The notes under the pieces: model-generated
Told to the model about the DNA's origin: nothing
The model's database searches: none
Seen by the model: only the letters and a program-made list of their open reading frames with translations
Position numbers and translations under genes: made by a program
In this document: piece after piece, positions 51,899-59,994 of the stretch
Layout: each line of letters starts with the position of its first letter
How positions within the stretch are numbered: position 1 is the stretch's first letter
Source: Arenibaculum pallidiluteum
GTDB taxonomy: Bacteria; Pseudomonadota; Alphaproteobacteria; Azospirillales; Azospirillaceae
Direction of reading: 5' to 3'
NCBI RefSeq assembly: GCF_017355985.1
Contig: NZ_JAFIQU010000002.1
Coordinates: 62,001 to 126,000, forward strand
DNA length: 64,000 nt

Positions 51899-52311
51899 AC
51901 CCTCTCGAGCTGGTCCGCGCTGGCCGGAAAGTTCGGCGAGCGCGGCGTGCGGGCGGGAACGGCCCGGGTGGCAGTGTCGGCCGGGGCCTGGGCCGCGGCT
52001 GCGGCCGGGGCCGCGTCGGGCTCAGGCGCGGGTGCCTCCGCCTCGACGGCCCGCAGCGGGACGGCCGCCGGTGCGCCCGGAAGCGCACCGCGCTCGCGCA
52101 GCGACTGGGCCGCGATCTGAAGACCGTTCACGAGATCGACGAAGCCCTGCGCGCTCAGCACCAGGCGCTGGCGCAGCTCCGGCTTCGGCTGGCCCTGTGC
52201 GTTCTTCTCGACCGCCGACAGGCTGTAGAGGTCCACGCGCACGATGCCGCGCGCGAAGGACACGTCGAGCAGGCCATCGACGAAGAGTTCGGATGCTGCG
52301 TTGGATGACAT
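51895..52311 (-). CDS. Small unknown protein leading the type I secretion operon
   Basis: A 138-residue protein from ATG 52311; the open frame extends much further upstream but without coding character. The first ~75 residues form an alpha/beta unit (FARGIVRVDLYSLSAVEKNA; QRLVLSAQGFVDLVNGLQIA) that vaguely recalls DUF3467. The remainder is an Ala/Pro-rich, probably disordered tail. It has no signal peptide or membrane helix. Its stop overlaps the exporter start, so the two are coupled. It may be a chaperone or regulator of export, which is only a guess from position. Confidence 0.75.
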   Translation of the reverse strand: MSSNAASELFVDGLLDVSFARGIVRVDLYSLSAVEKNAQGQPKPELRQRLVLSAQGFVDLVNGLQIAAQSLRERGALPGAPAAVPLRAVEAEAPAPEPDAAPAAAAAQAPADTATRAVPARTPRSPNFPASADQLERV

Positions 52312-52400
52312 TCTTGTCTGATTCCGGCTGAGCGAGGTTGCGCTGCGACAATGGCCTAGGGCGGAGCCAATGGGCGTAATTCGTTCGTCCCCGCTCACCC

Positions 52401-52429
52401 GTATAGTCTCGCCGAGACGGCAAGGCAAA
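52401..52429 (-). promoter_or_regulatory. Candidate promoter of the secretion operon
   Basis: On the minus strand TTGCCT (52429-52424) and TATACG (52406-52401) are 17 bp apart, each matching four of six consensus bases, ~90 bp before the first gene. It lies in the 354-bp gap 52312-52665. That gap also holds a 14-bp palindrome (CTCTATCGATAGAG, 52558-52571) and the hldD terminator. Confidence 0.4.
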
Positions 52430-52600
52430 GCGCGTTGTGACGGCACGCGCCGCCGCCCGCTTTCGTCACAGGCGCCCTGCCGGCCTCCGCATGACGCGGG
52501 GTGAGCCCGGGAAAGCTTGTCCGCTACCCGGTTGACAATTGGTAAAGCAATGCCTAACTCTATCGATAGAGCAAGCGCTGTTGCCCGACAGGCGAGCCCT

Positions 52601-52637
52601 GAAAAGAGGAAGGCCTGCCCGACCGGGCAGGCCTTCC
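52601..52637 (-). terminator. Rho-independent terminator downstream of hldD
   Basis: A perfect 13-bp stem (52608-52620 paired with 52625-52637; core AAGGCCTGCCC/GGGCAGGCCTT) with a 4-nt loop is followed on the minus strand by TCTTTTC (52607-52601). It lies 29 bp past the hldD stop and should separate hldD from the secretion operon. Confidence 0.88.
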
Positions 52638-52665
52638 TGCTTTCACGCCCCGGACGGCCCCGCAC

Positions 52666-53649
52666 TCAGCGGTAGCGGTTCTCCGCAGCCAGGAAATCGC
52701 GGACATAGGTGCCCACGGCGTCCTCCAGCGGCGTGAACGGCTCGGCGTAGCCGGCCGCGCGCAGCCGTTCCATGCGGGCCTGGGTGAAGTACTGGTACTG
52801 GCCGCGGATCTCCTGCGGCATGTCCACGAAGGTGATGGCAGGCTCCCGCCCGACGGCGCGGTAGGCCGCCGAGACCAGCGCCTCGAAGCTGCGCGCCTGC
52901 CCCGTCCCCACGTTGAAGATCCCGCTGACCCCGGGATTGTCCAGCAGCCAGAGCATCACGGCGACGACGTCGCCGACCCAGACGAAGTCCCGGAGCTGGC
53001 CGCCATCGGCATAGTCCGGCCGGTGCGAGCGGAAGAGCCGCGCCGGCCGGCCCGCGTCGACGTCCGGCCAGACCTTCGCCACCAGGCTCTGCATGGCGCC
53101 CTTGTGGTACTCGTTGGGCCCGAAGACGTTGAAGAACTTCAGCCCCGCCCACTGGGGCGGCCGCGTCGCCTGATGCTCGGCGCGGCGCAGCGCCAGCAGG
53201 TCGAACTGCTGCTTGCTCCAGCCATAGAGGTTCAGCGGCCGCAGCGCCGCATGCGCCTCGAAGGCGGGGTCGTCGTCGAAGCCCAGCTCGCCGCCCCCGT
53301 AGGTCGCGGCCGAGGAGGCGTAGATGAACGGCGTGCGCGTGCGCGTGCACCAGTCCCAGAGCGCGTGGGAGAAGCGGAAGTTGGTCTCGAAGACCAGGTC
53401 CCCGTCGGTCGCGGTGGTGGACGAGATCGCGCCCAGGTGGAAGACAGCCCGGATCCCGCTGCCGGCCTCCATATGCGCCAGCAGCGCCTCCGGCGCCACC
53501 ACGTCGGCAAGGACGCGCTTCCTGAGGTTCCGCCACTTCCCGTCCGAGCGCAGCCGGTCGCAGACGAGGATCTCCCGCTCGCCGCGCGCGTTCAGGGCCG
53601 CGACGAGGTTGGAGCCGATGAAGCCGGCGCCGCCGGTAACCACGATCAT
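52666..53649 (-). CDS. hldD: ADP-L-glycero-D-manno-heptose 6-epimerase
   Basis: A 327-residue short-chain-dehydrogenase-fold enzyme. It converts ADP-D-glycero- to ADP-L-glycero-D-manno-heptose. The N-terminal NADP loop is MIVVTGGAGFIGSNLVAALN. The catalytic motif YxxxK is in LNLYGWSKQQFDLLALRR, and GLKFFNVFGPNEYHKGAMQS with RDFVWVGDVVAVMLWLLDN are typical of HldD/RfaD. It diverges from gmhA-hldE with a 137-bp spacer. It ends the heptose pathway. Confidence 0.95.
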   Translation of the reverse strand: MIVVTGGAGFIGSNLVAALNARGEREILVCDRLRSDGKWRNLRKRVLADVVAPEALLAHMEAGSGIRAVFHLGAISSTTATDGDLVFETNFRFSHALWDWCTRTRTPFIYASSAATYGGGELGFDDDPAFEAHAALRPLNLYGWSKQQFDLLALRRAEHQATRPPQWAGLKFFNVFGPNEYHKGAMQSLVAKVWPDVDAGRPARLFRSHRPDYADGGQLRDFVWVGDVVAVMLWLLDNPGVSGIFNVGTGQARSFEALVSAAYRAVGREPAITFVDMPQEIRGQYQYFTQARMERLRAAGYAEPFTPLEDAVGTYVRDFLAAENRYR

Positions 53650-53714
53650 TCTTCACCCCAGCGTCTGCCTGACCCCGGGTCTCTTAATGATACCAGCCTT
53701 CCTGGGCAACACCT

Positions 53715-53743
53715 TCGACAGGTCCAGGCCCATGCACTATAAC
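53715..53743 (+). promoter_or_regulatory. Promoter for gmhA-hldE
   Basis: TCGACA (53715-53720; five of six -35 bases) and TATAAC (53738-53743; five of six -10 bases) are separated by exactly 17 bp, ~44 bp before gmhA. It is the best sigma70-like promoter in the window. hldD on the other strand must use a separate element (a TATCAT is seen). Confidence 0.6.
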
Positions 53744-53786
53744 GGGCCGCCACGGCCGGTGACCGGCCCGATGCGGGATGCGCGGG

Positions 53787-54362
53787 ATGGACAGCAAGTT
53801 CCTGTTCGATCAGACCTTCGAAGAGCACATGGCCGTCGCCCGCGCCTGCGCGGACACCCTGAGGGATCCCTTCGCACGGTTCGTCGATGTCTGCGCCGGC
53901 GCCCTTCGTGACGGGCGCAAGCTGCTGTTCTTCGGCAATGGCGGCAGCGCGGCCGACGCCCAGCACATCGCGACCGAGCTGACGGTCCGGTTCGAGCGCA
54001 ACCGCGCGGCCATGGCGGCGCTGGCCCTGACCACCGACAGCTCGGCCCTGACGGCGATCGGCAACGACTTCGGCTTCGAGCGGCTCTTCGCGCGCCAGAT
54101 CGAGGCGATCGGCGCGCCGGGAGACGTGGCCGTCGGCATCACGACCTCGGGCCGCAGCGCGAACATCACCGCGGCGCTGCGCACCGCGCGCGAGCGCGGG
54201 CTGGTCGCGGCGGGCCTGAGCGGACGCGACGGCGGCGATCTCCGCGGGCTCGCGGACCCGCTGCTGATCGTTCCCGCCGACAGCACCGCCCGCATCCAGG
54301 AGATGCACATCACGCTGGGCCACATGCTGTGCGCGGCGCTCGAACGCCAGGCCGCGGCCTGA
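53787..54362 (+). CDS. gmhA: Sedoheptulose-7-phosphate isomerase
   Basis: A 191-residue SIS-domain protein, the family length. It converts sedoheptulose-7-phosphate to D-glycero-D-manno-heptose-7-phosphate, the first pathway step. Marks are LLFFGNGGSAADAQHIATEL, ALTTDSSALTAIGNDFGFE, GITTSGRSANITAAL and the C-terminal IQEMHITLGHMLCAALE with the zinc His residues. ATG 53787 (MDSKFLFDQTFEEH) is the usual N-terminus; ATG 53778 is an alternative. hldE starts 10 bp after the stop. Confidence 0.95.
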   Translation: MDSKFLFDQTFEEHMAVARACADTLRDPFARFVDVCAGALRDGRKLLFFGNGGSAADAQHIATELTVRFERNRAAMAALALTTDSSALTAIGNDFGFERLFARQIEAIGAPGDVAVGITTSGRSANITAALRTARERGLVAAGLSGRDGGDLRGLADPLLIVPADSTARIQEMHITLGHMLCAALERQAAA

Positions 54363-54372
54363 GGACCCGCCC

Positions 54373-55857
54373 ATGACGGAGCTCTCGGACCTCACCACCC
54401 TGATCGGCCGCTGCACGGGCGCCCAGGTGCTCTGCATCGGCGACCTGATGCTCGACCGCTTCGTGGACGGGACGGTCGAGCGCATCTCGCCCGAGGCGCC
54501 GATCCCGGTCCTGCGCAAGCGGCACGAGGCTGCCATGCTGGGCGGCGTCGGCAACGTGGTGCGCAATCTCTCGGCCATCGGCGCCTCCTCGACCGTGGTC
54601 GCGGTCGTCGGGACCGACGGACCGGGCGAGCAGGTGGCAGCGCTCCTGGCCGCCGAGCCCGGCGTGACCGCCCGCCTGGAACGGCTGGCGGCGCGTCCGA
54701 CCACCGTGAAGACCCGGTTCCTGTCCGGCGGCCACCAGCTCCTGCGCGTGGACGACGAGACCACCGCGGCGCTCGCCGCCGAGGCCGAGGCGCGGCTCGC
54801 CGCCGCCTGCGCGCAGGCGCTTCCCGGCTGCGGCGCCGTCGCGCTGTCGGACTACGGCAAGGGTGTCCTGACGCCGCGCCTAATCGCGGCCGTGATGGAG
54901 GCCGCGGCGCAGGCAGGCGTACCGGTGATCGTCGACCCCAAGGGCCGGGACTTCGCGCGCTACCGCGGGGCCGCGCTGCTGACGCCCAACCGGGCCGAGC
55001 TCGCCCATGCCACCGGGCTGCCCACGCGGACGGACGAGGAGGTCGTCGCGGCGGCGCGCCGGGTGCTCGCCGAGTGCGGCGTCGCGGCCGTGCTGGTGAC
55101 GCGCAGCGAGGACGGCATGACGCTTGTCACCGCCGCCGGCGAGGTCGAGCACATCCAGGCCCAGGCGCGGGAGGTCTTCGACGTCTCCGGTGCCGGGGAC
55201 ACGGTGGTGGCCCTGCTCTCGGCCGCCATCGCGGCCGGCGCCCCGGCCGCCGCGGCGGCCCGGCTCGCCAATCTCGGCGGCGGCATCGTCGTGGGCAAGG
55301 TCGGGACGGCGGTCGTCCGCCCGGACGAGCTGATGCAGGCCCTCGTCGACCGCCAAGCCCACGAGGGCAGCGGCAAGCTGATGACGCTGCCGGAGACCGT
55401 GGACCGCGTCGAGCGCTGGCGCCGCGCCGGGCTGCGGGTGGGCTTCACCAACGGCTGCTTCGACCTCCTGCATCCCGGGCACATCTCGCTGCTGGAGCAG
55501 GCGCGCCGCGCCTGCGACCGGCTGGTGGTCGGGCTGAACAGCGACGCATCCGTGGGCCGGCTCAAGGGTCCCGAGCGGCCGGTCCAGCACGAGGTCGCGC
55601 GGGCCACCGTGCTGGCCTCGCTGGCAAGCGTCGACGCGGTGGTGGTCTTCGACGAGGACACGCCGCTGGAGCTGATCCGCACGCTGCGCCCGGACGTCCT
55701 GGTCAAGGGATCGGACTACACGGTGGAGCAGGTCGTCGGCGCGGACGTCGTGCAGGGATATGGCGGCCGCGTGATGCTGGCCGAGCTCGTGCCCCAGCAG
55801 AGCACGACCCGCCTCGTCGCGCGCATGCGCCGGCAGCCCGGCGCCGTCGGCGGCTGA
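54373..55857 (+). CDS. hldE: Bifunctional heptose-7-phosphate kinase / heptose-1-phosphate adenylyltransferase
   Basis: A 494-residue two-domain protein. The N-terminal PfkB-type kinase (~1-325) has VLCIGDLMLDRFVDGTVERI, MLGGVGNVVRNL and FDVSGAGDTVVALLSAA. The C-terminal nucleotidyltransferase (~345-490) has FTNGCFDLLHPGHISLLEQA (HxGH) and VLVKGSDYTVEQVVGADVV. It makes heptose-1,7-bisphosphate and, after GmhB, ADP-D-glycero-heptose. GAGGA lies 7 nt before the ATG. Its stop lies inside a 36-bp inverted repeat shared with the convergent gene. Confidence 0.96.
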   Translation: MTELSDLTTLIGRCTGAQVLCIGDLMLDRFVDGTVERISPEAPIPVLRKRHEAAMLGGVGNVVRNLSAIGASSTVVAVVGTDGPGEQVAALLAAEPGVTARLERLAARPTTVKTRFLSGGHQLLRVDDETTAALAAEAEARLAAACAQALPGCGAVALSDYGKGVLTPRLIAAVMEAAAQAGVPVIVDPKGRDFARYRGAALLTPNRAELAHATGLPTRTDEEVVAAARRVLAECGVAAVLVTRSEDGMTLVTAAGEVEHIQAQAREVFDVSGAGDTVVALLSAAIAAGAPAAAAARLANLGGGIVVGKVGTAVVRPDELMQALVDRQAHEGSGKLMTLPETVDRVERWRRAGLRVGFTNGCFDLLHPGHISLLEQARRACDRLVVGLNSDASVGRLKGPERPVQHEVARATVLASLASVDAVVVFDEDTPLELIRTLRPDVLVKGSDYTVEQVVGADVVQGYGGRVMLAELVPQQSTTRLVARMRRQPGAVGG

Positions 55858-55886
55858 CCGGCGGCCGGTCAGCCGCCGGTCAGCCG
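55851..55886. terminator. Inverted repeat spanning two convergent stop codons
   Basis: Perfect 14-bp arms (55851-55864, CGGCTGACCGGCGG, and 55873-55886) flank an 8-nt loop. The hldE stop (55855-55857) lies in the left arm, and the next gene's stop (55869-55871) straddles the loop. It could act as a two-way terminator though it lacks T-tracts. Confidence 0.45.
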
Positions 55887-58727
55887 CGCGCCTTCGACGC
55901 GCAGCCCGGCCTCGCCGAGATGGCTGACCCGCAGCTCGAAAGGCGCGCTCGTCCCATTGGGCCCGATCTCCTCGGGGCCGACGCGGAACTCCATCCGCAG
56001 CGGGCCCTGCGCCAGGTCCGCGACGCGGGCGCGGCGCTCGGCCACCACCTCGCCGCCCAGCACGATCTCGACCGCCACGGCGTGCGCCCGCGGCTGGCCA
56101 TGGGCGCGCAGCGCGAGCTCGACCGCGTAAGCGCCGGCCGGCAGCGGCAGGTAGGGGCCATAGAGCACGTGGCCCGAAGGAGCCTGGGCATCCACCGCGA
56201 CCGCATCCCCCTCGCGGCGCGCGGAGCCCGCCAGCGAGAGCTGGGGCAGCAGGTCGACGCCCAGGGCCTGGCTCCCCTCCGCCGCCCGGGCGAGGTCCAG
56301 CGCCCGGATCTCGAAGCCGGCATCGCCCTCGGCGCTCACCAGGAATTCCAGCGGCTCGGAAAGCCCCCCGGGCGCATCCACCTCGGTGATCCCGAAGCCG
56401 ATCTCGACGGGTTCTCCGCCCAGAAGGGACGCGTTGACCCGGCGACTGCCGAAGCTGCGGCGGTCCGGCGTCGTCACGGTGACGGACAGGGCCGGCCGCT
56501 CAGGTCCGCCCTGCCCGTCCAGCGGCACGGCCGACAGCAGCAGGCGATAGCTGCCGGGCGACAGCCGCAGATACGGGCCGAAGAGCAGCAGCCCCGGCGC
56601 ATATCCGGGCTCGGCACGCACCGGACCGGCGGGGTGCCCGCCCCCTACCAGGCGCATGGCGCCGAGCTGCGGGCCCAGCAGCTCCTCGCCCCAGGCTTCG
56701 CGGAACTCGCGCCAGCCCTCGGCGCCGGTCGCCGCCTCCTTGCGCGCGAACCAGGTGCAGGGCATCAGCAGGTCGGGGCCGTCGGGCGCCGCGAAGGGCG
56801 CGATGGGCGCCGCGGCATCCGGTCCCACGCGGTCGAGCGTGGCGGGATCGAGGGCGGCCGAGAACGGCGCGGCCGCCCGCAGGCCCGCCCTGGCCAGCAG
56901 CGCGTCCAGCCGCCCCGAGGACAGCGTCCCCGCGGGGATCCAGGGGCCCTGCCGCGTCCCGGTGACCAGGGCGTTGGCCCCGATCGCCAGGACGCCTCCG
57001 GGGGCGAGAAGCGGCACCACCCGCTCCAGCATCGCACCGGCCCCGGCCCACCCCTCCGCGAAGAGCGTGTTGTGCGGCATCACGACGAGATCGAAGCCAT
57101 CCGCACCGCGATCCGGGGCGTCCTCCGCGCCATGAACGAGCCGCAGCTTGGCGAGGGCGGGAAGCTCGCTGGTCTGGCACCACTCGGCGACCTTCTCCGG
57201 CGTGGCAGGGGGATCGCCGATGTTCAGCACCTCGACCGCCGCCACATGCTCCGTCAGAGCGACGTAGAGTGGGTCGGGCAGCCGCGCCACCACCAGCGCG
57301 CGTCGGCCGGGCCCGAACGCGCCAAGCCTTTCCGCGCCCCAGAGGAGCTGCGCGTGCTCCCAGGCCCAGCCGCTGCGGTGCTGGATGTCGGCGGCAAGCA
57401 GCCGGCCGAAATGCGCCTCGTCGTAGTGGCGCCAGTCCGGCCGCTCCCAGGCCCGGACGGTCGCCATCCCGTTGAGGACCTCGGCGCCGGGATCCGCCGC
57501 CAGAGGCAGGCGGAGCATGCCCTGCAGCCGCGGCGCCGCACGGCCGCCCTCCAGCCGGGCGCGTAGCGCGGCCAGCGCCGGGGCACCGGCGCCGGTCAGC
57601 GCTGCGATCTCGCCGGCATCGGCGTCCATCAGATCCAGAAGGGGCGCGGCGAGCGCCGCGGCGTCGGTCTCGGCGCCCCCGTCTCTAGCGCCTCCGTCCA
57701 GCGCGCCGCGCAGCGTCCGCAGCAGCAGCGCTGTCTCGCGCAGCCTGGGGGCGCTGCGGCCGGACCGCCCGGCCGCCCGGCGCCCGAGCCGTTCCAGCAG
57801 CGCCGCGCCGTCGCCGCCGAGCGGCCAGGCTGGCGGATCGGTCAGCGCGCCGATCGGCGTGAAGGCCGGCTGCCCGAACCCGAGATCCTCGGCCAGGGGA
57901 ACGGGGGTGCAGCGCGCGTCGATCCAGCGGACGCAGAAATTGGCGAAGCGCAGCAGGTAGGGATCGTCCAGCTCCGCCGGAACGGGTCCCAGCGCCGCAT
58001 CGCGAGCGGCGGCGAAGGCTTCCGCGGTGCCGTTCCCGCCGCGGGCGCGGTCCAGCGCATAGCGGTGAAGACCGCGCCCGAAGGCCAGCCACAGCGCCTG
58101 GCTGTAGGCCTGCGGGTGCTTCAAGTGCAGCGCCAGCGGCCCCTGGACCTGGCGCAGCGGCACGTCAGCGAAGGCCGCGGCCAGCGGCACCCAGTAGTCC
58201 CACCAGGGCTCGCCCAGGATCAGCCCCATGTCGCCGATGCGGCCCGGCAGGTCCGCGTCGAACACGAAGAGGTCGACGCCGAGCTCGTAGGCCAGCCCCG
58301 CGTCATCGAAGGGGTCGGCGACGTCGCATCGCTTGCCGATCAGCAGCCCGCCCGCGGCCGAGGCCTCCATGGCGGCGCCGAGCCCGGGCCCGCCCGCCAG
58401 GAGGATGTCGGCATTCACGATGCCTGCGCGCGGCACGCCCGCCGCAGCGATCGCGGCGAACAGGGTCGCGATGCGTGGCTTCTTGTTGGCGCCGTCCTCG
58501 GGACGGCGCGGCAGGAAATGGTAGACGACCCCCGGCAGCGGATCGCTGATAAGGGCCCTTTCGTCCTCGTAATGAACGGAGTGCGGCTCCAGCCCGCAGC
58601 GCCGCCAGGACGCGATGCAGGCGCGCAGGTATTCCGGGCCCACATCGCCGCCGTCGCGCAGCGGACGGCGCAGGCGCGGCGGGATCGAGGTGAACGCGGC
58701 CAGCGGCGTGGGGATGGGCGTGCTCAT
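55869..58727 (-). CDS. Multidomain protein: GT-like, methyltransferase-like and two beta-sandwich domains
   Basis: A 952-residue protein from ATG 58727 (GAGG 5 nt upstream); the open frame extends further but without coding character. Residues ~1-290 look like a GT-A fold (FTSIPPRLRR opening, AGIVNADILLAG, LGLILGEPWWDYW-like end DMGLILGEPWWDYWV). About 430-660 resembles a SAM methyltransferase (VAAVEVLNIGDPPA, FDLVVMPHNTLFAEGW, APGGVLAIGAN). Two C-terminal repeats (~700-830, 835-952) share the motif LFGPYLRLSPGSYRLLL / LYGPYLPLPAGAYAVEL and are probably carbohydrate-binding beta-sandwiches. It likely modifies a surface glycan. None of the activities is proven by sequence. Confidence 0.75.
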   Translation of the reverse strand: MSTPIPTPLAAFTSIPPRLRRPLRDGGDVGPEYLRACIASWRRCGLEPHSVHYEDERALISDPLPGVVYHFLPRRPEDGANKKPRIATLFAAIAAAGVPRAGIVNADILLAGGPGLGAAMEASAAGGLLIGKRCDVADPFDDAGLAYELGVDLFVFDADLPGRIGDMGLILGEPWWDYWVPLAAAFADVPLRQVQGPLALHLKHPQAYSQALWLAFGRGLHRYALDRARGGNGTAEAFAAARDAALGPVPAELDDPYLLRFANFCVRWIDARCTPVPLAEDLGFGQPAFTPIGALTDPPAWPLGGDGAALLERLGRRAAGRSGRSAPRLRETALLLRTLRGALDGGARDGGAETDAAALAAPLLDLMDADAGEIAALTGAGAPALAALRARLEGGRAAPRLQGMLRLPLAADPGAEVLNGMATVRAWERPDWRHYDEAHFGRLLAADIQHRSGWAWEHAQLLWGAERLGAFGPGRRALVVARLPDPLYVALTEHVAAVEVLNIGDPPATPEKVAEWCQTSELPALAKLRLVHGAEDAPDRGADGFDLVVMPHNTLFAEGWAGAGAMLERVVPLLAPGGVLAIGANALVTGTRQGPWIPAGTLSSGRLDALLARAGLRAAAPFSAALDPATLDRVGPDAAAPIAPFAAPDGPDLLMPCTWFARKEAATGAEGWREFREAWGEELLGPQLGAMRLVGGGHPAGPVRAEPGYAPGLLLFGPYLRLSPGSYRLLLSAVPLDGQGGPERPALSVTVTTPDRRSFGSRRVNASLLGGEPVEIGFGITEVDAPGGLSEPLEFLVSAEGDAGFEIRALDLARAAEGSQALGVDLLPQLSLAGSARREGDAVAVDAQAPSGHVLYGPYLPLPAGAYAVELALRAHGQPRAHAVAVEIVLGGEVVAERRARVADLAQGPLRMEFRVGPEEIGPNGTSAPFELRVSHLGEAGLRVEGARLTGG

Positions 58728-58794
58728 CGGCGCCTCGTGCCCGAAGCCCGGGCCTGTACGGGGAGTGATGCGGCCATGCTCGTGCGCCGCCGGC

Positions 58795-59883
58795 TCAGGT
58801 CGATCCCGACAGCCAGCGCAGCGTCCGCACGATGCGGAGCAGCCGGTGCGCGAAGAGATGGTTCCCGAGCGCGTGCAGGTGCCGTCGGCGCGCGGCGCCG
58901 GCGCCGCCGGCATCGAACAGCTCCAGCGCGCGCCGGTGGGCCCTGATCACGCCCTCGGGGCTCGGATCGGCATAGCGAACGACCGGCAGGTCGCGCTGCA
59001 GCTCGGGCCCGATCAGCGCGTCGAAGCCATGGACGTTGGACGCCACCAGCGGGATCTGCCCGGCCAGAAGCGCCTCGAACAGGCGGTATGGCATGTCCTG
59101 GCGGACCGAGACGCTGATGGAGACCTTGTAGCGCATCCATTCCCGGAAGCGCTCGTCCGGTCCCATCGAGAAATAGTCCGCCTGCGCCTCCGCGAAGCTG
59201 CGGATCTGCAGCGCACCGCCCGGGATCGCCGCCACGTAGCTCTCGACCAGCGCGTTGCGCGGCTGCCCCTCATGGGCGACGAACCGGCCGTAGAGCGCGT
59301 CCAGCCGCGGCTCGTGCTCGAAGCGGCCAAAATACTCGGCCGCCTGGGAGCCCGACCATTGCTTCACGCCGCAGGGCACGCCGCTGAAGACGAGATCGTT
59401 GAAGGCGTGGAGATAGCGCGTCCCGATGTCGTGGGCCGAGAAGACGATGTCGAAGTCCCGCGCGAACTCGGCGCTGTAGCGGTACAGGTGATGGTTGTCG
59501 ACGAGCAGGATCACGCTCAGCGCGTCGGGGTTCGCGGCCCTGAGATCGGCGAGCACCGCCCGGTAGTCGTTGAACAGCGCCCAATTGCTCTGCACCAGCA
59601 GGAGGTCGGCGGGCCCGCCGGCATCGGCCTCGATCGCCGGCCCGCCGAGCCGGCGCACGTCCTCGACGATCTCAGGCTGGAAATTGCCGCGTTCGGTCGG
59701 GATGCGCAGGCGCACAACCGGACGCGCGAAGGTGCCGCGCAGGCGCCGCAGCGCATCCTGGCGGCGGGCCGCCTTGAACTCCGCCAGGTCCGGATCGTCC
59801 TCGAGCTGCTGCAGCCGCCGCATCGTCTCCTCGACGCGGACGATCTGGTCCTCGATGCGGGCTGGATCTGGGGAGGCGGTCAC
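58795..59883 (-). CDS. Putative GT-B glycosyltransferase
   Basis: A 362-residue protein from GTG 59883 (AGGA 7 nt upstream). A coiled N-terminal stretch (IEDQIVRVEETMRRLQQLED) precedes an alpha/beta body with DLLLVQSNWALFNDYRAVLA and FDIVFSAHDIGTRYLHAFND. The later SVRQDMPYRLFEALLAGQIP and LVASNVHGFDALI resemble the donor half of GT1/exostosin-like enzymes. The family is not certain. It lies 67 bp before the multidomain gene and after the sulfotransferase, in one operon. Confidence 0.75.
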   Translation of the reverse strand: MTASPDPARIEDQIVRVEETMRRLQQLEDDPDLAEFKAARRQDALRRLRGTFARPVVRLRIPTERGNFQPEIVEDVRRLGGPAIEADAGGPADLLLVQSNWALFNDYRAVLADLRAANPDALSVILLVDNHHLYRYSAEFARDFDIVFSAHDIGTRYLHAFNDLVFSGVPCGVKQWSGSQAAEYFGRFEHEPRLDALYGRFVAHEGQPRNALVESYVAAIPGGALQIRSFAEAQADYFSMGPDERFREWMRYKVSISVSVRQDMPYRLFEALLAGQIPLVASNVHGFDALIGPELQRDLPVVRYADPSPEGVIRAHRRALELFDAGGAGAARRRHLHALGNHLFAHRLLRIVRTLRWLSGST

Positions 59884-59994
59884 GGATTCATCCTGTCGCG
59901 GGCGGGCGGGCCCCCTTATCGGCGGCGCCGCGCCCCGGGGTCAAGGGCGGGGCCAAGGGTGGGTCAAAGGGCGGGGCGGCACGCCGCGGCGGGA

